NCBI GenBank assembly: GCA_032622095.1
Contig: CP136061.1
Span: forward strand, 257,766,077-257,830,076
Origin: Siphonodentalium dalli
Taxonomy: Eukaryota > Mollusca > Scaphopoda > Gadilida > Siphonodentaliidae
Direction: 5' to 3'
DNA length: 64,000 nucleotides
In this document: positions 43,502 through 55,120 of the stretch, in pieces
How the letters are laid out: every line of letters begins with the position of its first letter
Numbering within the stretch: the first letter of the stretch is position 1
Notes under the pieces: model-generated
What the model saw: the letters and a program-made list of their open reading frames with translations, nothing else
What the model was told of the DNA's origin: nothing
Database searches by the model: none
Program-made: the position numbers and the translations under genes

Positions 43502-46500
43502 CTGGAAAGAGACGTAATTATTCTACATTCAGCTACATTAAAGGTACGGTTGGCCTTGGCGGTGGGTATCCTGTGAAAATATTTCCACCCATCAAAAACC
43601 GCCACAAACAGAAAGAACATCAAAATGTAGACAGACTTTGTCCGTATACAAATAAGAAATATCGCATAAACAGTATGTTATTGTCATTTGTTTGACCATT
43701 GTTATGTAAACATAAGCATAAAAAGTTACTCTTCTTGTGTTTGTTTATATTATGATGGTAAACATAAAGAGCGCTCTTTGTTGCTGAATTCCTGATATGG
43801 AACTAATAAAGAGCGTTTATATCATTTGTGTGTGATTAGCCAGTGACACTGTGCTGTCTTCTGTAACACAATCAGGCTCTTGCTTATGTAAAATATAGTA
43901 AGTCTTTATAATAGCATGCTGTTTACGCGATGGTCATGGTATATATGAACGAAACTGTATGCGTTTTAATGTATTTATTCAGCCTGTTGTCTCGAATGTC
44001 AGATCGGTATCGGCTTATGATACATGTAGGGTTTGTATTGGGTGCATAATCGGCGTAAAAGTGCTTCATTTTGGGTCCACAACGAACTGAAAATGAGAGT
44101 GTTTTAGTGACATTATCGACTTATACTAACTTATACTTGAGATGCATGTAGACCCCCTCCCCCATAAGCGGATTTTTGGCGGTTACGATATCTTTGTAGA
44201 ACTACATCAGTCCTTCAATTTACCGGTTGTTTGCCATCTGGCTATGGGGGCTTTATAGCGTTATCGGTCTTTGAATCCAAGATGGCCACCAACATTGAAT
44301 ATCTGACCAGGTAAATTTCAATTCGCAATTACTGAGGAAGTTTATGAGGTATTACGTCGTGCGATATGTCATTCTATTGATAATTGAGTACTACTTATTT
44401 ATTGGTATGTATACATTTCCTATATAAAAAATGGCCACCAAAATGGCCACCGGAAGTGCAAAACATGACACTTTTCACTAATATCTTCTATATCAGTTTC
44501 TGCTGTTTGGAACTGTTCGACCATTGTCACTTTATTTTGTATATTTTATATTAACTGATCACTGGGGCAATGATATAAGAAATTCTTTGAGTCCTAGACC
44601 CTTCCGATCCTTGAACAAATTTAATTTTACAGGATGTGGTATAAAGGTTTCACTAAAAAAATCACAATTGGGATTCTAGTCACATTTCAAAAATGAATGA
44701 GCAGAACTGTGTTATGTAAGTAATGAATAACATTACCCGTATATAGTCCAAGTCATTGGAACCAAAAATTGTTACTTAATTATTTAATTAGTTACTTAAT
44801 CGCTCAAAATGGCCGCCAAATAGCCTCCAAAATATGGAAAATTGTAAATATTGACCAGTGTGCCCTGCAATCGCTTACAGGTTGTGGTTGATGAATAAAA
44901 CTGGCTATTCTGCCGTTGAAAACTAACATGTCTGATTCACCTTGGTTAATTTTTAGTATTGTATCCACTGAATTTACCAGAAATATTGGATTTTACTCTC
45001 ACCAACTTGACATAAATATCGGCAAAAATTCACTTTTTAGGTACGGACCATGTTTTTGAAAGAAAACTGTGACTAACTTTGTTATGAAAGGTGTTTATTG
45101 TTTTGATCTATTTTAAATCTGTCACACTAAGGTGTTCAAAGACTAATTTGCTCAAGATGGCTTCCAAAATGGCAACCAACTTGGGTAAAATGTAAATTTT
45201 TCACATATATCCGGAATATTATTCTCTGCTGTTCCGAAAATATGGAATTTCTGACTCACTTGGTTATTATGAATATGTAGTCAAATGGCAACTAAATATT
45301 ATATCTGGATGTCCCATTTACTTACGGGGCATGACAAATTAATTTTAAAGATGCAGTATGGAAATTGTTCGAAAAACACTTTTGGGATTCTGGCCATTTT
45401 TTTTTAAAGGAACTGAGATGAACCATATTCTGTGGCTATTCTGGCTCATTAGGATAACAAAAATATATGAGCTTGATATACGAGGGAGGCCAAGCATAAT
45501 GATTGGGGTGTCCATTGTGAGATGTATATGCATGCAATTAGTGGATGTATGGTCATGTGTGAGGTCAATGGAGGTCAAGGATCATGAGTGGGGTATCCAT
45601 TGTGAGATGTATATGCATACAAGTAGTGGATGTATGGTCATGTGTGAGGTCAATGGAGGTCAAACATCATGAGTGGGGTATCCACTGTGAGATGTATATG
45701 TATACAAGTAGTGGTTGTATGGTCATGTGTGAGATGGATATGTTTACAGGTAGTGACTGTATGGTTGTATGGTAATATGTGGATGTGATATACGGGTATA
45801 TACGATGTGGCTGTATGGACAATGGTATGGTGTGAGAGTAGCTACGTGGTCATCCCTGTGTCGTTTATGTATATATGGAGTGACTGTATGGTCATGGTGG
45901 GATGTACAGGTGTACCTTGGGTGGCTGTATTGTGACAGGTGTTTGCACATGTACATGTATACATGTGCTGTCTGTGCGATCATATGGGGTATATTGATAA
46001 ATGTGTTTAAAAGTGACTGGACAATTTCACGCCTTATATGTTACCAAAAGGTATGTCATTAAGATATTTTACTTTCACGTGCACATAGCTTTGAGTTTAA
46101 CTGTCAAGCTTTGTTCTTTTGATGGCTTAAAAGGGCATGCCGATTCATGTTTTAGAATGGTTGAAATTAGTATTACTCATAACTGAATAGTGATAGGTTT
46201 TATTGGGTTGGTATCGTTTTTATTTACAGCCATATTTATACAGTACTGTAGTTAGTGAATGGCGAACACGGTACGCGTGCGCAGCCTTTTCCGGATTAAA
46301 TTCAATGAGGTAGATAACAAGCTTGATCCTTTGCAAACTGCAAAGTTTCATAAGTATTGTCTATCACTTTATGCATTGAGGATTTACATTTCATCAAAAC
46401 TATGATCGTAACATACGAACTAAGATGTATTTTTAAGTTACGAATAATACTAGTTTCGACAATTCAAAAACATATGAATCGTAATGCCTACCTGGAAATC

Positions 46501-49500
46501 ACATTGTCACCATGGGAACCTGGCTAATTATATGGTAAATTAGCAAATTATAAGAGCAAAATATCGGTGTTGATCCATGAAAAATACCATTGGTCTGACC
46601 TTTATTCTGAATTCGAAATCATTCGCCTGGGCGTACTATTACACTAAAACAATCTATGCTATCAACAATGCGGTAACCCTTGTCTCCTTGAACGGGTTGA
46701 TGGGGGCCACGTGGGCGCTGAGGGGTGGGCATGCAGGAAGCTATATATCAATTATTAATTCGCAGTCAACATAACTCAATTAGATATTAATGATAAACCA
46801 GTTATCACCCATGTGAATATCCAATGGGGAAATGACAACTATAAGCTTACAAAGCTTACAGTCAAATCCTTTTCTCATCTCTTATATGCTGGGACACACG
46901 TGTTAACATTTTGTAATAAATATATGTGTGGTAATTAAAATTGTATATGTATGTACACACTTGCTATTGAGAATAAAATATTGTTTACACTAAGATTACA
47001 CTAACCTGGCTTGGTTATTCTGACCATCTCGTGTAAAGCCACACTGGGTATATGACCCTCGCCGAAACCGCCACTGATTGTTAGTAGATCATATGTACCT
47101 GTTAATTAAAATATGAATCAGGAATGTTTGATCGGTTTCGATATGATCATGATGATACTGGTCATAAATGTTACTAACTCTATCCATTCCGCCATCACTG
47201 ACTAGTGTCCTTAATAAGACCAATGTTTGTACTGCTCGAATTATCACGAGGAGACGACTTAAAATAGACTTAAGGTTGTTGTTGAATCACCAAAGTAAAA
47301 CTTACTATGTTTCTTGTTCGAAATTCATTTAAACTGCGGAAAATGTATACGGATCTGATCCGGTTAGAATCTATCGACTAAATGGATCACTTGTAACCCG
47401 ATCACGAACCGCTCTGCTCGAAGACAGAAACAAGATATACATAATTAATTTGTATTTAATAGCATCTAACTAAACATGATATACACATGTACTTTATAAC
47501 GCAAATAAAGCTATATCGCAGACAACTCAGTCTCGCTCCATTCGACAGATACTCGTATAATTATCCAGTTGAAGTGTTTCGTGAAATCAGAAATACACGA
47601 GGCCTACAGGTGTAATGCTTATACCTCATTGAATTTGTATTGCGCATATTTTGTGTATAAAACCATGTGATATATTGATGTTTATTTTTGTCAACTATGT
47701 TGAAACACTAATCTTGTGTTTGATGCATAATGTTTAAACTCTCCGTTTACGGAGGAAATAAAGGTATATACATTAAATATAATTGTAAAGTATTAAGTAT
47801 ATACGTTATATTATTGGGGACATAAATGTATATGGACGTATAACGAAAACACACTCACTGTCGTCGATGCCAAGTCGATGGTCGTCAACGTACTCATGGT
47901 AGAACTGGGTGTACACATTTTTAAGTTTGGCAATCTCCAGAGATTTGACAGACGGGTCCAACGCATCGATGTTCTTAAATCCTCGTTTATTCAACTGAAA
48001 TAAAAATGTAGGTACGAATTTGTAATTTGAGACATCAACATTGACGTTGGACGTCTCAGAAGTCGCTGCCGGTACACTTGCCGCGCTTTTGACATTGCAT
48101 GCACGGATATTTTTGCACACCCAATATCTTTAAACTGTGTAAAAACAACAACTCGCCCTCAAGTAGGATCTTCCTGGAAGTATAACATGACACGCGTTGG
48201 TATATTCACCAACTGTGCATCAAATCCAGTCGTAAGTCGGGATTTTTTTTACTTTTACCCTGTTCCAATGCATTCTCTTATATATACGAGTCGACCATAG
48301 GTCGCCTCGCATATATAAGAGAATGCATTGGCCTAACAATTTTTTATCATTTAAAAAAAAAAAAAATGATTCTTACATTATTTAGGACATAAAATAAAAA
48401 AAAACATCCATTACCCTGCAGGGGGCCCCACACATATATAGAAGCATATAGAAGAGTGTCGTCTGCTCACGTTTGTCTGGGGCTCTGTATGGGTGAAATT
48501 ATAAAATTGTTAAAGAATACAAGAAAAAAAATTGTTAGGCCAATGCAATCTCTTATATATGCCAGGCGACCTATGGTCGACTCGCATATATAAGAGAATG
48601 CATTGGCACAGGGTAAAAAAATCCCGAATTACGACTGGATTTGATACGGCGGGTCACATATATGCACTTTTGATAGCCTTATTTATAGTCCTAGTCACAC
48701 AAGCGGGATTAGCAGTCGGTACCGAAATCGGAATCGGAATCGCGGTAAAATGCGGCTTCAATGCGATACCGGTTTTTACTGTCAGAACTGCCAGTAATCG
48801 GGATTGGGTCTTGGGTGACAGTATTTGCATGCAGCAGGATCAGCGGTCGTGTGTATATATATATTTGAAGCGGTGTTCAATCATAGTGTTATAGCGTTGA
48901 CCTCTCATATGTTTTCCGCATCTGGCGGGTCGTATTAATTATGTGTCATGTGGTTATAGTGATAAATTTACAGGCGAACTATCATATTATCTGCAAACGA
49001 CAACCCAAACCGCATGTTGGCTGTTTGGTACACCAATATTTCGTTGACAACGCTGCAAGAATGTTTGAAATGTTTCTGTCACATTATGAACATAGTTATG
49101 TCTACTGAATCGCGATGGTTTTGTCCGGGATCAGACATTATGCCGTTGTTATTATTCCTGTATGCTACGCACCTCTTACATCTGTACGTGTATCATAAGC
49201 GCTCGCGTATATATATATATAAACTTTTCATCGTATTACTAAATCAATTGAGTTTTAATCGAACAATCACGACTACAGGCTACAGAACAAATAGCGTTTG
49301 GGACTATTATCTAGACGACCCAAGTGAAAAGGTCACATCATAATGGCTGCGGACACACGTAGCGATGGCATAGTAGGTGTGACAATTAATTATGGTGCAA
49401 TTTTGGTGACAATTGGTCGTCAGATTCCTGTGCCATAGCAAGACATGTCGCCCGCCGCACATTCACACAATGAGTCTTTTCCAAGCTCCATCAGCGTCGA

Positions 49501-52500
49501 GATCGACATCTCAATGATTTATCAAACCGAATGTCTTGTCGCTGTTGATCGTTACTCAACACGCAATGTTATATTTTTAATGCTAACACACAAGACAATT
49601 CTGGACGATCGGTGGTGCAATTTTATGTATCGTAGAGAATACAATGTGGCTAAACGTAATGAGTAGAGATCAACATGAAACTCAATGGGTTAATTGGTCA
49701 GTCGAATCACTGTCAGAACTGCCAGTAATCGGGATTGGGTCTTGGGTGACAGTATTTGCATGCAGCAGGATCAGCGGTCGTGTGTATATATATATTTGAA
49801 GCGGTGTTCAATCATAGTGTTATAGCGTTGACCTCTCATATGTTTTCCGCATCTGGCGGGTCGTATTAATTATGTGTCATGTGGTTATAGTGATAAATTT
49901 ACAGGCGAACTATCATATTATCTGCAAACGACAACCCAAACCGCATGTTGGCTGTTTGGTACACCAATATTTCGTTGACAACGCTGCAAGAATGTTTGAA
50001 ATGTTTCTGTCACATTATGAACATAGTTATGTCTACTGAATCGCGATGGTTTTGTCCGGGATCAGACATTATGCCGTTGTTATTATTCCTGTATGCTACG
50101 CACCTCTTACATCTGTACGTGTATCATAAGCGCTCGCGTATATATATATATAAACTTTTCATCGTATTACTAAATCAATTGAGTTTTAATCGAACAATCA
50201 CGACTACAGGCTACAGAACAAATAGCGTTTGGGACTATTATCTAGACGACCCAAGTGAAAAGGTCACATCATAATGGCTGCGGACACACAGTAGCGATGG
50301 CATAGTAGGTGTGACAATTAATTATGGTGCAATTTTGGTGACAATTGGTCGTCAGATTCCTGTGCCATAGCAAGACATGTCGCCCGCCGCACATTCACAC
50401 AATGAGTCTTTTCCAAGCTCTATCAGCGTCGAGATCGACATCTCAATGATTTATCAAACCGAATGTCTTGTCGCTGTTGATCGTTACTCAACACGCAATG
50501 TTATATTTTTAATGCTAACACACAAGACAATTCTGGACGATCGGTGGTGCAATTTTATGTATCGTAGAGAATACAATGTGGCTAAACGTAATGAGTAGAG
50601 ATCAACATGAAACTCAATGGGTTAATTGGTCAGTCGAATCACTGTGCGAATATGCGGCGCGCGACACGATTCCCTATGGCATATACATTATGTTGACCAA
50701 TTGTCACCAAACTCTACCATAATTAATTGTCACACCTACTATGCCATCGCTACTGTGGTACGTGTGTCCGCAGCCATTAATGTGTAGAGTATAATGTGTC
50801 AATAGCTCGTTCCCGAGGCAGTACCAATGTTACGAAATAGCGTCTTCACAAACACATGCCATTTCATAAAATGCACCAATGTATATTGAAATATACGTTA
50901 TTTGCATACAAGGACAAAGCAAAATGTGTCAAGACTAATAATTCAATAGCTCTTTCTCGAGGCAGGGTGTGATTCTTAGAAGCACCTTCATAAAAAGCAA
51001 ACAATTTCTTAAAATGCTTAACTGTACACTGCAATGTCACCATGTACTATCATGTACTAATCACCCTTTTGATCTGTTCTGCTGTGGAAAACAGCCCATT
51101 CTCAACAACCACATTACTCATGAAAATCCGCTTTAAGATATCAAATCGAATATATGTGCCGTAGCGCGGTAACAGTAACGCGGTCCGGTACTGTTCTCAG
51201 TGCGGAACCGATACCGCATTTCCTGGTACCGACGGTACTTTGCGAACCATGCCCACAAGGCAATAGCATGACAAAAAAAAACAACAAAAAAAACAACAGC
51301 AAAAAAACTTTCCGCCACCTGGTCGTGCGCAAATTAGGGGGTATGTGGTGGATCTTCGTTTACCCCACCATGAGCTTGCATCAACGATGAAAATTGATCT
51401 GCGTGTACCCAGACCTTACCTCTGCGCCGCAAAGCCCTGTTCCCGTGGCCACATCTAACACCGGAACAGACCTTACCTCTACGCCACAAAGCCCTGTTCC
51501 CGCGGCCACATCTAACACCCGAACTGCGCTTCTCGTCTCTTCTGGAAAGCTTTTAGCGGCGGCATCAGCAGCAACAACTGGGCCAACGTATAAGATATGA
51601 GTGACATCCTGCAATCAAAATGCAATAACTAAAGCTATCAGATGACTCAGATCCGATCTAACACTATGACAACACCTGGGCTGGTATTCCGCAACTGAGT
51701 TTATTTTATAAACCTGGTAGTTTATTTGATAACGACTGAAAGCTAACGCGTACGCTATACACATTCACTGTGGTCGGCTATATCAACAGGTTGGAAGGAA
51801 CTAAATAAGTAGAATTTACAAATTCAAGAAATATAATACACATAGCGTGTAACAAAGTGGTCGTTTCCTAGTCTGAAATGCGTTCGTGTCCAAACAATGG
51901 CGGGATATTATGGCTGTGTATTGGCTTTCGTCAGACTCTCAAATTCTGTGCAAAAATGGGGTAGTGTGGAAAGCTTGTGTTGATTTTGAACAAGGTACAT
52001 GTATGGCTCGAAAGGTACTCTCGCCTCTGTGCGAGTAGAATGATGCCGAAAGGGTTAGTCTTCACGAACGCATGAATCGGGCACTTCGGAACTCAAGATT
52101 TTAGCGTGGGCGTGGTCAAACGTTAGCACTGTGGACTATGTAATACATTTAGTTCCTTCTAACCAACAATTACAACCGTACTTGGACCCCGTTTATATGA
52201 TCGCGATGAATTTATTATGAATAAGATTTCAGGTATGTTCATGTAAATGCATTAATCATTCAAATATTAACGTGGAAATCTGACTGTGCACGTGGTCCCC
52301 TCGATATAAACATGTATGTCCGCGCTGAAATGTTCGAGTTAGTACAACCAAGACAATGGACGGATACATGAATCACGATCGCCCTGGCCCAAATGTGGCG
52401 CCACGGCTATATGTGACTCGCCATATCAAATCCAGTCGTAAGTCGGGATTTTTTTACCCTGTACCAATGCATTCTCTTATATATGCGAGTCGACCATAGG

Positions 52501-54659
52501 TCGCCTCGCATATATAAGAGAATGCATTGGCCTAACAATTTTTTACAATTTTTATATTTTTTCTTGTATTCTTTAACAATTTTATAATTTCACCCATACA
52601 GAGCCCCAGACAAACATGAGCAGACGACACTCTTCTATATGCTTCTATATATGTATGGGGCTCCCTGCAGGGTAATGGATGTTTTTTTATTTTATGTCCT
52701 AAAAAATGTAAGAAACATTTATTTCAAAAAAATGATAAAAAATTGTTAGGCCAATGCATTCTCTTATATATGCGAGGCGATAAAAAAAATCCCGACTTAC
52801 GACTGGATTTGATATGGCGGGTCACATATGCGCATATACGCCATATATATATACATGAATGTTTCCGATATACAGTTTACTCCATAAGTGCGTTTATCAG
52901 TAAGTTCCTGTGACTTTTAATTTCGACGAGAAGGTTTTTATGGTTTTGCCGTTACGGATACCAAGAATGGGCCCATTATAACAGCCGAGATTAATACTTT
53001 AAGAGCCGTGTTGAATGTTTAACATTTAGTATGTCAGTGAATTAAATTGATGTCACTTTGGTTATTCCAACAATGTTAGTGTCTTCGTTTTTGGTAAGGT
53101 CGTGTTTCACGGTTTAGACATTCTAATTTTAAACTTTGTATAAGGATAACACGCACACGATCTAGCCACCATATAACATACATGTATCCCTCTTCAAAAC
53201 ACGCTCCATCTCTTTTTCTTGATTGGAAAGAGTTGTCAAACTTATACACAGAGAAGTGTACCAAATATCGCACAAGTGTCAAAAAGTCGAAATCAACTTA
53301 TAACATTGATCAGAATATATATTTCAGATACAAACGGTTCTTTCAAACGATAATCATTCATAATTATGGCATTATATTTATATAGGAGGAGATAATGGAA
53401 CCGGTAATAACAAATTAGCAAATATCAGGATCCCGAGTCATTACCAACATTCGCATTACATTATATTTATCTTGGGTTGCATGGGTCTCAAGCCCTTGTA
53501 CCTTTTGTGGAAATAACTATGCGCGGCCAATTTGTTCACTTCAATTTGATCGTAGTATAGTACCCAATCGACACACCGACACACATGATCGTCTCATCTC
53601 AGCTTGGAGCCAACGATTTGCTACTCCACAGAACCAATGGTCTACTTGTTCTATAGCGTTAAACTGATTTACAGCCACATGGAATCATTATGTTTGGTAC
53701 TATAGGGGTTACTGGTACTCTGAAGTACCAAAATAAATTGCTTTATCTAAGATAAAATTATATGTCATGTATTTATTGTTTTTAATTCTCTTCTGTTTAG
53801 ATGGACTTAAGATTGTTTTAATATGAACACGTTCTTCAAACGGAAAAGAAACATCATAAGATCCACCTTACATCTTAGATGAAGTTCATCTTAAGATCAA
53901 CTTAAGTCCTTTTTTTCATAAGACTGGGCCCTGGGCTATTATAAAGCAGGTTGCACGTCTGTCACCACAATTCCGTCCAACACAAGCAGCAGAATGACAA
54001 AAGAAATGAATACACTGTGCATCGGCTTCGCGTCGTCCTACAATCAGTTTCTTTGTGGTCAATGTATACAATACAGTCCCATGCGCAGAGTATTTATTTC
54101 TTAAATCAATTGATCTGTCGCATAATTTCCCGTCTAACATATACTTCTACAGTTTGAATACAATATGCTTGCCAGATTCACTGCCATGCACATGTTGCAA
54201 GTTGGTGATGTCACTGTGTTGTGGTTCAGACATTTAAATTGAAAACTTTTTATGCTTAAACCAGCCTTACAATTAAATACTATATTTTACTAAATACTCC
54301 ATGATGAACAGTTCCTTTGGAAATGTTCAGATAATAAGTTCAACAAATTACCTACAGCTAATTACCTACAGCTAATTACCTACATCTAATTGGATAATAA
54401 GAACATTCCAATATAAACCTTTCTAACTTGTGGGAGAAACTATTTAGTAAAGAACTGGTTAATTTTCAAGCCAAGACGTTTTTATGATTTGATTTAACTA
54501 AGCAGATACCTTTTCGTATCTGTGTCCCTCTGCCCACTCGTCATATATTGCGACCAATTCCTGCCGCTGGACGCCTTTCTCCGCTATACGTTTAACAAGG
54601 ACCATGCTATCGGCACTGTTCCATCCGCCGCCTCCCGTATCGTTTGTGTCGTTGGACAT
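43317..54659 (-). CDS. METTL27-like: METTL27/WBSCR27-like SAM-dependent methyltransferase (5 exons, 231 aa)
   Basis: The exons are 54659-54510, 51608-51477 (or 51608-51420), 47994-47859, 47098-47006 and 43501-43317, in phases 0, 0, 1, 1. They total 696 nt including TGA. The class I Rossmann methyltransferase fold is shown by VYDEWA-type YDEWAEGHRYEKDV at residues 40-52, motif I VLDVAAGTG at 81-89, NIDALDPS near 102-109, a strand 4 region with YDLLTISGGFGEGHIP near 142, RITKPGGF near 166-173, and TREEYLENVSDYKDNL after it. This order and the length (human METTL27 is about 245 aa) fit the METTL27 family, whose substrate is not established. It is probably a soluble enzyme, since no signal peptide is seen. 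A second donor keeps a duplicated motif I (250 aa). The last exon lies close to a piggyBac-like MITE, and a foldback element lies 68 bases upstream of the ATG. Confidence 0.93.
43735..43830. repeat. dispersed repeat fragment (intron 4 boundary region)
   Basis: CCTGATATGG and AATAAAGAGCGTTTAT recur inverted near 7835-7875. It holds a local AAAGAGCG-CTCTTT palindrome. Confidence 0.5.
44100..45400. repeat. degenerate long repeats with ATGGCCACCAA words
   Basis: Phrases such as AAGATGGCCACCAAC, AAAATGGCCGCCAAATAG and AAGATGGCTTCCAAAATGG recur every few hundred bases together with TCTGAC or CTGCTGTT words. This looks like an old, diverged tandem or dispersed repeat in intron 4 of the methyltransferase gene. 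Confidence 0.45.
45495..45760. repeat. 84-bp tandem repeat, about three units
   Basis: GTGAGATGTATATGCAT recurs at about 45516, 45600 and 45685, with GGTCATGTGTGAGGTCAATG and GGATGTATGGTC between. Open frames through it reflect the period of 84, a multiple of three. Confidence 0.85.
45761..47005. other. distal part of intron 4 of the METTL27-like gene
   Basis: AT-rich intronic DNA with GT-rich low-complexity sequence up to about 45980. No exon or element was recognised. Confidence 0.45.
47006..47098 (-). CDS. METTL27-like: exon 4, METTL27-like
   Basis: The acceptor TTAATTAACAG precedes 47098 and the donor GTTAGT follows 47006. 93 nt. It encodes TYDLLTISGGFGEGHIP and HEMVRITKP. Phases join both neighbours exactly. 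Confidence 0.9.
47859..47994 (-). CDS. METTL27-like: exon 3, METTL27-like
   Basis: The acceptor TTTATTTCAG precedes 47994 and the donor GTGAGT follows 47859. It encodes LNKRGFKNIDALDPSVKS and YHEYVDDHRLGIDD. Confidence 0.93.
48205..48664. mobile_element. foldback element copy 2 (same hairpin module as the 42860 MITE)
   Basis: The outer ends read AAATCCAGTCGTAAGTCGGG on the left and its inverse on the right (ending GGCGGGTCACATAT). Hairpin modules starting CCAATGCATTCTCTT lie at about 48268-48333 and 48541-48606. The core holds CATCCATTACCCTGCAGG and CGTCTGCTCACGTTTGTC. It lies in intron 2 of the methyltransferase gene. Confidence 0.75.
48778..50640. repeat. 931-bp tandem duplication, nearly identical copies
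   Basis: 48778-49708 and 49709-50640 match base for base except, as far as I can see, one inserted base (CACACGTAG versus CACACAGTAG) and one C/T difference (CTCCATC/CTCTATC). The paired open frames of 109 and 73 codons are simply carried twice and have no motif. The duplication is very recent, or could be an assembly artefact. Confidence 0.92.
50270..50782. mobile_element. inverted-repeat element at the end of the tandem duplication
   Basis: The segment TGGCTGCGGACACAC ... GGTGACAATTGGTC (50275-50352) recurs inverted at 50690-50778. The arms are about 80 bp with a few differences. Copy 1 of the duplication contains only the left arm, at 49342-49420. Confidence 0.6.
50783..51380. other. intron 2 of the METTL27-like gene, no exon seen
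   Basis: It contains ACGGTACT-rich and AAC/AAA-rich low-complexity sequence (51180-51310). The open frames here are composition effects. Confidence 0.4.
51411..51527 (-). repeat. METTL27-like: 57-bp in-frame duplication of motif I plus splice donor
   Basis: Two 57-bp units each encode VLDVA-x-GTGLCG-x-E followed by GTAAGG. The upstream unit is the ancestral exon end (donor at 51476). The downstream unit adds 19 codons and a second phase-0 donor (51419). Confidence 0.92.
51420..51608 (-). CDS. METTL27-like: exon 2, METTL27-like, with alternative donors
   Basis: The acceptor TTTTGATTGCAG precedes 51608. The short form ends at 51477 (44 codons) and the long form at 51420 (63 codons). Both are phase 0, so both join LNKRGF of exon 3 in frame. 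The long form has two glycine-rich SAM-binding loops in series. Confidence 0.88.
52410..52835. mobile_element. foldback element copy 3
   Basis: The outer ends are ATATGTGACTCGCCATATCA and the inverse ...GGCGGGTCACATATG, the longest intact pair seen. The left hairpin is complete (about 52467-52532); the right one is cut after GCGAGGCGA. The core is the reverse complement of the core in copy 2. It lies in intron 1 of the methyltransferase gene. Confidence 0.78.
52836..54509. other. remaining intron 1 of the METTL27-like gene
   Basis: It includes a threefold AATTACCTACAGCT repeat (54349-54392) and a segment with alternating AAGATCAACTTAAG words near 53790-53910. No further methyltransferase exon fits here, as exons 1 and 2 already join in phase. 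Confidence 0.4.
53939..54022 (-). CDS. possible tiny ORF with a signal-peptide-like start
   Basis: A 27-codon frame reads MHSVFISFVILLLVLDG and then VVTDVQPAL before TAA. The hydrophobic start resembles a secretion leader, but no acceptor, donor or partner exon supports it and it lies in another gene's intron. It is quite possibly chance. Confidence 0.15.
   Translation of the reverse strand: MHSVFISFVILLLVLDGIVVTDVQPAL
54510..54659 (-). CDS. METTL27-like: exon 1, METTL27-like
   Basis: ATG at 54659 gives MSNDTNDTGGGGWNSADS, then AIYDEWAEGHRYEK at the donor GTATCT. The Y-D-x-W-A motif is typical of the start of the family's methyltransferase domain. 50 codons, phase 0. Confidence 0.9.
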
Positions 54660-54726
54660 TGTTGCGTTGATGGAGTTCTGAACTTAAACATCGAATATAA
54701 TTTTATTGAACAAACTAAAAAATTAA

Positions 54727-55120
54727 TGGGCTACTGTACACTAAATCCGACCAGTTATGGGACCATCTCCTTTTATACTCAACATAATGTATGCAACAAA
54801 TGAATTAATTTCAGCCATGGATTGGTGCAAAATACACTCGTGTGCTCTATGAATGAGGCAAACAACACGGTAATTATAATGAAAATGATTTTATGACTGG
54901 AGTCATAAATTCATTTTCATTATAATTACCATTTTCATTTGTTCAAATTCATTTTCATTATAATAACCATGTTGTTTGCATCGTTGATAGAAAACACGAA
55001 TGTATTTTTGCACTAATCCATGGCTCAAACTCATTCATTTGTTGCATATATTATGTCGAGTATAAAATGAGATGGTCCCATAAATAGCCGGATTTAGTCT
55101 ACAGTACCCATTTAAGTACC
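54727..55120. mobile_element. about 390-bp foldback element upstream of the METTL27-like gene
   Basis: Arms of about 165 bp are inverted copies with scattered differences. Both contain GGGACCATCTC, TTTTATACTC, GCAACAAATGAAT, CCATGGATT and TTATAATGAAAATGA. The ends read AATGGG(C)TACTGTA, the same terminal motif as near 8565 and 38138. The left end is 68 bases upstream of the methyltransferase ATG. Confidence 0.8.

Noticed and set aside
48532-48894. 120-codon plus-strand frame with a hydrophobic stretch
   Set aside because: Its first part lies in the foldback element and the rest in the duplicated segment, antisense to a well-supported gene intron.
49014-50598. Paired identical 109- and 73-codon frames
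   Set aside because: They are repeated only because of the 931-bp duplication; no motif and no codon-level conservation to judge.
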